Notes under the pieces: generated by a model | The model's database searches: none | What the model was told of the DNA's origin: nothing | Seen by the model: the letters and a program-made list of their open reading frames with translations, nothing else | Position numbers and translations under genes: made by a program | Assembly: GCF_004342605.1 (NCBI RefSeq) | Contig: NZ_SLZL01000009.1 | Location: 169,360 to 233,359 of the forward strand | Length of the DNA stretch: 64,000 bases | Direction: 5' to 3' | From: Caulobacter sp. BK020 | GTDB lineage: Bacteria > Pseudomonadota > Alphaproteobacteria > Caulobacterales > Caulobacteraceae | In this document: one piece after another, positions 50,784 to 58,756 of the stretch | How positions within the stretch are numbered: the first letter of the stretch is position 1 | How the letters are laid out: each line of letters starts with the position of its first letter

Positions 50784-53156
50784 ATGCCGGTGAACGGAAC
50801 ATCGAGGACCAGGCCGAGAACGGCCTGCCTTGGCTTCACGGCCCTGGCCCTGGTTCTGGCGACCGCCTCGGCGGCGGCCGCCCAACCCCTGGCTTCCAAT
50901 TCGACGACGTCCGCCAGCCCCGCGCCTCTGCCACCGATCGCTGAGCGTTACCGGCGCGCGGACCTGTTCCTGCGCGGCGGCCTGGGCCAGTTCGTCATCG
51001 ATGACAACCTGCAGCCCCGGTTCGCCGCCGACGGTCGGGGCGTTCTCTATCGCCACGGCAAGGCCGGCCAGCGGGTCATCACCTATCTGAGCCTGGCTGA
51101 CCGCAAGCAGACGACAGTCGCCCTCGAGGCCGACCTGGTCCGCCAGGTCTCAGCGGCCCTGCCCGCGCCGCCCGTCGCTCCGCCGCGCATCGATCTCGTC
51201 GACTTCGATCCGCGCGCCGACGCCCTGGCCTTCACCGCCGCCGACAAGTCGTGGAAGTCCACGCGGGGCGTCCTCGCCGAGGATCCGATCCAGGCGTTCG
51301 ATCCGGCCCTGTCTCCCGATAAACGGTTCAAGCTGGTCGCCCGGGACTTCAACCTGTTCGCGGTCGACACAAAGAGCGGACAAGAAGTCGCCCTGACCAC
51401 CGACGGCTCGCGCAAGCAGCCCTATGGCCGCGACATCCCGCAGCTGTCGCAGATCCTCAAGGCTGGGACCGAAGAGCCGGACATGCCGGTCTCGGCTCAG
51501 TGGTCGCCCGACAGCCGGCGCATCCTGACCTGGCGGCTCGACACCCGGGGGGTCAAGCGGCTGTCGATCACCCAGCAGAACCCGGGCGGTCTCTATCCGC
51601 GCAGCTTCTCCTACATCTATCCCCTGGCCGGCGCCGAAAAACTGCCCCAGGCCCAGCGGCTGGTGATCGACGTCGAGCAGGCCTTCCGTGACGGCGCCGG
51701 CAAGATCGTGCCGCTGGCCATCCCATCCGAGTCCCCGCTCTATCCCGCCGCGCCAGAGATGGGCTGGGACGGCGACCGTGTCCGCGCCCAATGGACCCAG
51801 CGCGGCTACGGCCAGCTGGTCGTCTATTCGGCCGATCCCGTCAGCGGCGCGGCCAAGATCGTGGCCCGCGAGAAGATCGCGCCGCTGGTCACCGTCACCT
51901 CGTCCAGCCTGCAGCCAGCCCCCGCCCTGGGCGGCGAGCTGGCGATCTCCGAACGCACGGGCTGGGCCCAGCTCTACCTGGTCAAGCCCGACGCCCCCGA
52001 CGGCGGCAAGGCCCTGACCACTGGGACCTGGGAGGTGCTGGCGGTCGATCATGTTGACGCTCGTGATGGCCTGCTGGTCACCGGCGTCGGCCGCGAGAAG
52101 GACCGCAATCCCTATTTCAAGGCGCTCTATCGCGTCGGCCTGGATGGCGCGCCGCCCAGGCTGCTGACGCCCGAACCGCTCGACCACGAGACCACGGTCT
52201 CGGCTGACGGCCGCTGGATCCTCGACGAAATGTCGAGCCCGACCGAGCCGCCCCGCACCGTGCTGCGGGACGCTCGCGACGGACGCGTGGTCGTGGAACT
52301 GGGCCGGGCCGATCCCAGCGCGCTGTGGGCCACCGGCTTCCGGCCGCCCGAGCCGTTCACCGGCGTGGCGGCCGACGGCGTCACCCCGCTGTACGGCATG
52401 ATCTACCGGCCGATCGGCTATGACCCGGCGCGACGCTATCCGGTGATCGACAATGTCTATACCGGCCCGACCACCACCCAGACCCCGACCTCGTGGCGTG
52501 ACTCGGTCTCGGCCGCCGGCGCCAGCGTCGCCCAGATCGGCGCGGTGGTGGTGATGATCGACGGCCGCGGGACCTCGCGCCGGGGCCAGGCCTTCCGCCT
52601 GCCGGCCTACCAGAACCTGGGCGAGGTCGGGCTGGACGACCACATCGCCATGATCCGGCAGATGGCCCAGAAGGATCCGGGGCTCGACATCAGCCGGGTG
52701 GGCGTGTTCGGCGGCTCGGCCGGCGGCTATGACGCCGCGCGGTTCGTGCTGCGGCGGCCGGAATTCTTCAAGGTCGCCGTCGCCTCATCGGGCAACCACG
52801 ATCTGCGCCTGGACAAGGCCTGGTGGCCGGAAGTGTCGATGGGCCTGGCGGACGACGCCACCTGGGAGCGCAATTCCAACATGTCGGTGGCCGGCAACCT
52901 GCAGGGCAAGCTGCTGCTGGTGCACGGCGACATCGACGACAACGTCCCGGTCACCGAAAGCGTCCGCCTGGCCAATGCGATCATCCAGGCCGGCAAGGAC
53001 GTCGACCTGGTGATCCTGCCCAACACCACCCACGCGGTCTACCAGCCCTTCTTCTGGCGCAAGCTGCGCGACTACTTCACCCGCAACCTGCTCGACGAAG
53101 CGCCGCCGGCCGGCCAGCCGCCGGCGCGCCTCGCCGCCGCCACCACCGCGAAATGA
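50784..53156 (+). CDS. S9-family peptidase, dipeptidyl-peptidase IV-like, exported
   Basis: A 790-residue serine peptidase with a signal peptide (residues 1-33, ending AAAAQ). The DPPIV N-terminal beta propeller spans about 60-510. The hydrolase domain has the nucleophile S645 in GVFGGSAGGYDA, Asp in HGDIDDNVPVTES and His in NTTHAVY. The elbow is GGSAGG rather than GWSYGG. DPPIV relatives release Xaa-Pro dipeptides, and some accept hydroxyproline. ATG 50784 has GGGGAGG upstream. It leads a three-gene operon. Confidence 0.88.
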   Translation: MPVNGTSRTRPRTACLGFTALALVLATASAAAAQPLASNSTTSASPAPLPPIAERYRRADLFLRGGLGQFVIDDNLQPRFAADGRGVLYRHGKAGQRVITYLSLADRKQTTVALEADLVRQVSAALPAPPVAPPRIDLVDFDPRADALAFTAADKSWKSTRGVLAEDPIQAFDPALSPDKRFKLVARDFNLFAVDTKSGQEVALTTDGSRKQPYGRDIPQLSQILKAGTEEPDMPVSAQWSPDSRRILTWRLDTRGVKRLSITQQNPGGLYPRSFSYIYPLAGAEKLPQAQRLVIDVEQAFRDGAGKIVPLAIPSESPLYPAAPEMGWDGDRVRAQWTQRGYGQLVVYSADPVSGAAKIVAREKIAPLVTVTSSSLQPAPALGGELAISERTGWAQLYLVKPDAPDGGKALTTGTWEVLAVDHVDARDGLLVTGVGREKDRNPYFKALYRVGLDGAPPRLLTPEPLDHETTVSADGRWILDEMSSPTEPPRTVLRDARDGRVVVELGRADPSALWATGFRPPEPFTGVAADGVTPLYGMIYRPIGYDPARRYPVIDNVYTGPTTTQTPTSWRDSVSAAGASVAQIGAVVVMIDGRGTSRRGQAFRLPAYQNLGEVGLDDHIAMIRQMAQKDPGLDISRVGVFGGSAGGYDAARFVLRRPEFFKVAVASSGNHDLRLDKAWWPEVSMGLADDATWERNSNMSVAGNLQGKLLLVHGDIDDNVPVTESVRLANAIIQAGKDVDLVILPNTTHAVYQPFFWRKLRDYFTRNLLDEAPPAGQPPARLAAATTAK

Positions 53157-53166
53157 CGAGGCTCCG

Positions 53167-55950
53167 ATGACGAACCTTCGCCCGCTGGCCCTGACGGCCC
53201 TGCTGCTGGCCACCACGCCGCTGGGCCTCTCCGCGACCGGCCTGGCCCGCGCCGAGGAGTCGGCGCCCGCCCCGCAGCCGCCCAAGAAGGTTTTCGCGCC
53301 GATCGCCCGGACGACCTATCGCACCGCCCAGTTCCGGCTGGACCTGCGCACCGACACCCAGACCCTGGCGCGGCTGTCGCCCACGGCCGACGCCGGCTTC
53401 GACTTCGTGCCCGGCGCCCGGGAAGCCGAACGCCAGGGCGACGGCTACGTCCATGTCGGCGACATCCACCTGCGCCTGCGGACCGAGGGCGGGGCCTGGC
53501 GCGACTTCAGCTCGGCCCATCAGCGCAAACCCATCCGCCGCTTGCCGTCCGGCGGCGCGGTCCTGGCGGCGGCCGACATCACCGCGTCGCTTGGCGCGGA
53601 CTCGCCGCTGCGAGTCGAACGGCGTTGGGTCGCCGAAGGCGGGGCCCTGGCCCTGCGCTTCGTGCTGACCAACACGTCCAAGCAGGCCGTGGAGGTCGGG
53701 GGGCTGGGCCTGCCGATGGTGTTCGACAACATCATCACCGACCGCTCGCTGGAGGAGGCCCACGCCCAGGCCAGCTTCGTGGATCCCTATATCGGCCGCG
53801 ACGCCGGCTACCTGCAGGTGACGCGCCTGAACGGCAAGGGTCCCGCCCTGCTGGTCCTGCCGGAAAAGGCGACGCCGCTGGAGGCCTATCGCCCGATCCA
53901 ACAGGCCGGGCGCGGCGCCAGGCCCGGCGACGTCTTCACCGACCGCAGCGAGCGGGGCCAGACCTCGGAAGGCTTCTACGACTGGACCGTGGCCAGCAAG
54001 GGCTTCGCCGAGCAGGACTGGAAGTCCGCCGGCGAGCAATGGAACACGCCGACCAGCTTCTCGCTCGCCCCCGGCGCCAGCCGCACGATCGGCGTGCGCC
54101 TGGTCACCGCGCCCTCGATCCGGGCGATCGAGGAAACCCTGGTCGCCAACCGCCGCCCGGTGGCGGTCGGCGTTCCCGGCTATGTCGTGCCCACTGACCA
54201 GGATGCGGCGCTGTTCCTGAAGTCGCCCAAGCCGGTGGCCAGGATCGACAGCTATCCGGCCGGGGCGCTGACCGCCACGGCCGTCAAAGCTCCCCTTGGC
54301 AAGTCCGGCTCGGGATGGTCGCGCTACGCCGTCCGGGCGTCGGGCTGGGGCCGGGCGACGCTGTCGATCACCTATGCCGACGACACGGTCCAGACCGTCT
54401 CCTACTTCATCACCAAGCCACTCGACCAGACCATGGCCGACCTCGGCCGGTTCTCGACGACCAAGCAGTGGTTCGAGGATCCGTCCGACCCGTTCAAGCG
54501 CTCGCCGGGCATCCTCACCTACGACCGCCAGGCCGAGAAGATCGTCACCCAGGACCCGCGGGTCTGGATCTCGGGCATGAGCGACGAAGGCGGCGCCGGC
54601 AGCTGGGTCGCGGCGATGATGAAACAGCTGGACAATCCAGACGCCGGCGAGGTGGCCAAGCTGGAGCGGGTGGTCAACGAGACCATCGTCGGCGGGCTGC
54701 AGGTCGCCGACGGCGAGCACGCCGGGGCGGTCAAGAAGAGCCTGTTCTACTACGCCCCCGACGAATTCCCGACCTATTACGACCCCAAGACCAACTGGAA
54801 GTCCTGGACCTCGTGGTCGAAGAAAGACGCTGGCGACCTGGGCCGGTCCTATAACTATCCGCACGTGGCCATCGGCCACTGGGTGCTCTACCGCCTGGCC
54901 CGCAACCACGACGGCCTGGTCAAGGCCCACGACTGGCGCTGGTATCTGGACCACGCCCAGACGACCGCCGTGGCGATGATGCGCGACGCCCCCTACTACG
55001 CCCAGTTCGGCCAGATGGAGGGCGACGTCTTCGTCGACATCCTGAAGGACCTGCGCCGCGAGGGCCTGACCGACAAGGCCAGCGAGCTCGAAGGCCTGAT
55101 GAAGGGCCGCGCCGACCACTGGATGACCCTGCCCTATCCGTTCGGCAGCGAGATGGCCTGGGATTCCACGGGCCAGGCCGAGGTCTATGCCTGGATGCGC
55201 TTCTTCGGCCACCAGAAGCAGGCCGACGAGACCCGCGAGGTGATCCTGGCCTATGATCCGACCGTCCCCAGCTGGGGTTATAACGGCAACGCCCGGCGCT
55301 ACTGGGACTTCCTGTACGGCGGCAAGGTTCCGCGGATCGAGCGGCAGATCCATCACTACGGCTCGACCCTGAACGCCGTGCCGCTGTTCGACGCCTACCG
55401 CGCCGACCCCGGCGACCTGCACCTGCTGCGGGTCGCCTATGGCGGCCTGATGGGCGGGATCACCAATATCGACCAGGACGGCTTCTCGTCGGCCGCCTTC
55501 CACTCGGCGCCGGACATGATGTCCTGGGACCCCTACAGCGGCGACTACGGCATGGGCTTCTTCGGCCACGCCTATGCGGCGGCGACCTATCTGGTCAACG
55601 ACCCGACGTTCGGCTGGCTGGGCTTCGGCGGCAATGTCAGCCAGGCCGACGGGACGGTGCGGATCGAGCCCAGGGACGGGGCGCGGACCCGGCTGTTCGT
55701 GGCCCCGATCGGCGCCTGGCTGACCCTTGAGGCCGGCAAGATCGACGCCGCCGCCTACACGCCGGCCACGGGCAAGCTGACCCTGACCCTGGGAGCGCGC
55801 GACGAGGCCACCCCGGCCGCCCGCTTGCTGATCGAGGCCACCACCAAGGGCGCCCGCCCCTATCGCCCCGCCGAGGCGGTTCTCGAGCGCGGGGCCTATA
55901 CCCTGCCTCTGAAGGATGGGCCGACCACGATCGAGCTGGCCCCGAACTGA
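53167..55950 (+). CDS. Exported DUF5695-like protein, possible glycoside hydrolase
   Basis: A 927-residue secreted protein (signal residues 1-30). The N-terminal half is beta-rich; the second half is helical with repeated aromatic patterns (HVAIGHWVLYRLARNHDGLV, HDWRWYLDHAQTTAVAMM, EMAWDSTGQAEVYAWMRFFG), as in an (alpha/alpha)6 barrel. This fits DUF5695. The reaction is not known to me. It is 10 bp after the S9 peptidase gene and before a peptide transporter, so a glycan removed from a peptide is a fair guess. Confidence 0.65.
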   Translation: MTNLRPLALTALLLATTPLGLSATGLARAEESAPAPQPPKKVFAPIARTTYRTAQFRLDLRTDTQTLARLSPTADAGFDFVPGAREAERQGDGYVHVGDIHLRLRTEGGAWRDFSSAHQRKPIRRLPSGGAVLAAADITASLGADSPLRVERRWVAEGGALALRFVLTNTSKQAVEVGGLGLPMVFDNIITDRSLEEAHAQASFVDPYIGRDAGYLQVTRLNGKGPALLVLPEKATPLEAYRPIQQAGRGARPGDVFTDRSERGQTSEGFYDWTVASKGFAEQDWKSAGEQWNTPTSFSLAPGASRTIGVRLVTAPSIRAIEETLVANRRPVAVGVPGYVVPTDQDAALFLKSPKPVARIDSYPAGALTATAVKAPLGKSGSGWSRYAVRASGWGRATLSITYADDTVQTVSYFITKPLDQTMADLGRFSTTKQWFEDPSDPFKRSPGILTYDRQAEKIVTQDPRVWISGMSDEGGAGSWVAAMMKQLDNPDAGEVAKLERVVNETIVGGLQVADGEHAGAVKKSLFYYAPDEFPTYYDPKTNWKSWTSWSKKDAGDLGRSYNYPHVAIGHWVLYRLARNHDGLVKAHDWRWYLDHAQTTAVAMMRDAPYYAQFGQMEGDVFVDILKDLRREGLTDKASELEGLMKGRADHWMTLPYPFGSEMAWDSTGQAEVYAWMRFFGHQKQADETREVILAYDPTVPSWGYNGNARRYWDFLYGGKVPRIERQIHHYGSTLNAVPLFDAYRADPGDLHLLRVAYGGLMGGITNIDQDGFSSAAFHSAPDMMSWDPYSGDYGMGFFGHAYAAATYLVNDPTFGWLGFGGNVSQADGTVRIEPRDGARTRLFVAPIGAWLTLEAGKIDAAAYTPATGKLTLTLGARDEATPAARLLIEATTKGARPYRPAEAVLERGAYTLPLKDGPTTIELAPN

Positions 55951-56001
55951 TCGGCGAGGACGCAGGCGAATGACCAGGATCCTACAGCGCAAGGCCCATC
56001 C

Positions 56002-57903
56002 ATGAACATCGTCATCGTCATGGGCGTCCTGGTCACGGTCCTGACCGGCGTCCCGGTGCTGATCCAGCTGCTGCGGGATCATCCCCGGGGGCTGCTGGTG
56101 CTGTTCTTCGCCGAGATGTGGGAGCGCTTTTCCTATTACGGCATGCGCAGCATCCTGATCTTCTACCTGACCCAGCACTTCCTGTTCGACCCGAAGACGG
56201 CCAGCGCCCACTACGGATCGTACACCTCGCTGGTCTATCTGCTGCCGCTGATCGGCGGCTTCCTGGCCGACCGCTATCTTGGGGCCCGCAAGGCGGTGAT
56301 CTTCGGCGCCGTCCTGCTGATCGCCGGCCACCTGACCATGGCCATCGAGGGCGCACCGGCCACCCAGACCCTGGCCTATGGCGGCCACACCTACGAATTC
56401 GTGTCCGAGGGCCGCGGCGAGGGCCGGGTCTCCCGGCTGGTCGTCGAGGGCAAGCCCTACGCCGTGGCGGCCTCCAAGACCGGCGACTTCGCCGTGCAGG
56501 GCCTGCCGGCCGGCGCCCCGATCCCGGCCGTTCTGGCCAAGGGCCAGTACAAGCTGGGCGTCACCGGCCGAGACCCGCTCTATCTGAATGTCTTCTGGTT
56601 CGCCCTGGCCCTGATCATCGTCGGCGTCGGCTTCCTCAAGCCCAACATCTCGACCATCGTCGGCCAGCTCTATCCGGCGGGCGACCGCCATCGCGACCCG
56701 GGCTTCACCCTCTATTATTACGGCATCAATCTCGGCTCGTTCTGGGCCTCGATCCTCTGCGGATTCCTGGGGGTGACGGTCGGCTGGTGGGCGGGCTTCG
56801 GCCTGGCGGGCCTCGGCATGGTCGCCGGCTTCGTGGTCTTCGTGCTGGGCCGACCGCTGCTGCGGGGAAAGGGCGAGCCGCCCGCCGCCCAGCAACTGGA
56901 CCGGCCGCTGGTCGGACCGGTGAACCGCGAGGGGCTGATCTACCTGCTGTCCCTGGTCGGGGTCGGGGCGGTGTGCCTGCTGGTGCGCTACACGGTGATG
57001 GTCAACTGGACCCTGATCGCCGGCATGCTGGCCTCGCTGGGCTACATCCTGTGGTTCATGATCGCCAGGTGCGACAGGGTCGAGCGCGAGCGCCTGGGCC
57101 TGGCGGTGTTCCTGATCTTCGGCGCGGTGATCTTCTGGACCCTGTTCGACCAGGCGGGCTCGTCGCTGAACCTGTTCGCGGCGACCAATGTCGACCTCGA
57201 TCTGGTCGCCCGGCCGGTGCGGTTGCTGAACGGCGCCGTCACCCTGGCCGCGCCCGAACAGCTGGCGGCCGCGGGGATCGACCGGACCTCGACCTTCTGG
57301 ATCAACACCAGCTTCAACGCCGCCCAGACCCAGGCCCTGGGCTCGGGCTGGCTGCTGGTCTTCGCCCCGGTCTTCGCCTTCCTGTGGACCTGGCTGGGCC
57401 AGCGCGGCAAGGACCCCAATCCGGTCGCCAAGTTCGGCCTGGCCCTGCTGCAGGTGGGGGCCGGCTTCCTGCTGCTGCAGCTGGGCGCGCACCTGGTCGA
57501 CGGCGCCTTCCGGATGCCGCTGGTCTTCCTGCTGCTGATGTACCTGCTGCACACCACCGGCGAGCTGTGCCTGTCGCCGGTGGGCCTGTCGCAGATGACC
57601 AAGCTGTCGCCGGCGGCGATGGTGTCGTTCGTGATGGCCGTGTGGTTCATGGCCGTGTCGATCGCCGGCAAGGTCGGCGGCTTCGTCGCCGGCCTGACCG
57701 CCACCGAAACGGTCGGCGGCCAGGTGCTGGACCCGGCCGTCGCCCTGGCCCGCTCGCTGACGGTGTTCAACTGGATCGGCGGCATCGCCATGGTGATCGG
57801 CCTGGGCTTCCTGGCCCTGGCGCCTGTTCTGAGGAAATGGTCGCACCGCGCGGACGAGACGGATCACCACGCGCCGGTGGACACCGCGACAGACGCGGGC
57901 TGA
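56002..57903 (+). CDS. POT/PTR-family proton-coupled peptide transporter
   Basis: A 633-residue inner-membrane symporter with about 14 hydrophobic segments. The signature EMWERFSYYGMRSILIFYL (ExxERFxYY, residues 38-46) and FTLYYYGINLGSFWA are PTR2 marks. A soluble-looking insert at about residues 115-200 separates TM segments early in the protein, which is longer than in E. coli DtpA. It imports di- and tripeptides. Behind a dipeptidyl peptidase gene it should import the products. Confidence 0.9.
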   Translation: MNIVIVMGVLVTVLTGVPVLIQLLRDHPRGLLVLFFAEMWERFSYYGMRSILIFYLTQHFLFDPKTASAHYGSYTSLVYLLPLIGGFLADRYLGARKAVIFGAVLLIAGHLTMAIEGAPATQTLAYGGHTYEFVSEGRGEGRVSRLVVEGKPYAVAASKTGDFAVQGLPAGAPIPAVLAKGQYKLGVTGRDPLYLNVFWFALALIIVGVGFLKPNISTIVGQLYPAGDRHRDPGFTLYYYGINLGSFWASILCGFLGVTVGWWAGFGLAGLGMVAGFVVFVLGRPLLRGKGEPPAAQQLDRPLVGPVNREGLIYLLSLVGVGAVCLLVRYTVMVNWTLIAGMLASLGYILWFMIARCDRVERERLGLAVFLIFGAVIFWTLFDQAGSSLNLFAATNVDLDLVARPVRLLNGAVTLAAPEQLAAAGIDRTSTFWINTSFNAAQTQALGSGWLLVFAPVFAFLWTWLGQRGKDPNPVAKFGLALLQVGAGFLLLQLGAHLVDGAFRMPLVFLLLMYLLHTTGELCLSPVGLSQMTKLSPAAMVSFVMAVWFMAVSIAGKVGGFVAGLTATETVGGQVLDPAVALARSLTVFNWIGGIAMVIGLGFLALAPVLRKWSHRADETDHHAPVDTATDAG

Positions 57904-58650
57904 ACCGCCAACGCCGCGATCCCCCTCCGGCCCCTTCGGGGCCTCCTCCCCCAGAGGGGGATCTGGTCGGCCGACTGAGGGGACCTTGCGCGTGGCCGGG
58001 GACAGGCGGCATGCGCCTGTCCCCAATCGTGGTCACGACTTGGCCGCCTCACGCGGAAACCCGCTGAGCTGATGGGAAGGGTTGCGAAGCGCCCGGGCCT
58101 CGCCCGGAGTAGCTTTGATGTTTTGTACCGTTTCGACGAAGTCTGAGCGCTTCGCGTGGAGCCGTTATCCAGAAGCCTTCGGGTCGCGGATTTTTAACCC
58201 GCTCCGATGGAGGCCCCCGACGGGCAGGACGTTGGCTCCGTCCTGGACCGCCCGGGCGATTTCAGCCCGGGCCTGCTGGCTCATCCGCCTGTCCCAGGCG
58301 CCGAAGCTTCGTCGCGACTGAGGCGAACCTGCTCCGGACCGATCCGGGATGCTTCCGAAGAAGCGCGGCGGACAAGGCCTACCCGCTCGTCCACCCCCGA
58401 AGGCCGCATCGGTCGCCGTACGTGCGCCCTCCCCATGCCTTCAGGTGCAAGCATTATGGGGGTGGTTCTGGAGGCAGAGGACAGATTGGGGTCGAGAAAA
58501 ATTAGATCCTTGATTTCCCTTATCTTTGCTCGCTATCCGCCGAGCATAGACCCGCAAAATCCACGCCTATCCCGGCGAATGCCGAGATCGGCGGATTGAA
58601 AGTGAGCGGCTCCCATTCCGCCGCTCAGCCTCCGGTGATCTCCAGACCCT
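57904..58650. other. Long non-coding stretch between two operons
   Basis: About 750 bp between the transporter gene and the receptor terminator. It holds a REP-like hairpin at 57918-57963 and a GAGCGGC/GCCGCTC hairpin at 58604-58626. On the minus strand a short frame (MSQQARAEIARAVQDGANVL and onward, near 58285-58166) looks like a piece of decayed coding sequence. No complete gene is supported. Confidence 0.5.
57918..57963. repeat. Nested palindromic repeat, type 4
   Basis: GATCCCCCTC (57918-57927) pairs with GAGGGGGATC (57954-57963); inside, GGCCCC and GGGGCC close a three-base loop. It lies 15 bp after the transporter stop and could end or protect that transcript. Confidence 0.65.
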
Positions 58651-58653
58651 CAT

Positions 58654-58689
58654 AAAAAAACAGCTATCGCGGGGGACGCGATAGCTGTT
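58654..58689 (-). terminator. Rho-independent terminator of the second TonB receptor
   Basis: AACAGCTATCGCG (58659-58671) and CGCGATAGCTGTT (58677-58689) form a perfect 13-bp stem with a five-base loop. Read on the minus strand it is followed by a run of T (58660-58654). Confidence 0.93.
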
Positions 58690-58756
58690 GGAGTTGGGGG
58701 AGGTTCGCGCCCGAGGACCCGCGACGCCGCCGCCGATCCTCGGGAAAGCTGGGGTC

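Noticed and set aside
53077..58026. Very long minus-strand open frame (over 1600 codons)
   Set aside because: It lies antisense to the S9 tail, DUF5695 and POT genes, has low-complexity Gly/Arg/Gln composition and no domains; an effect of high GC at third positions.
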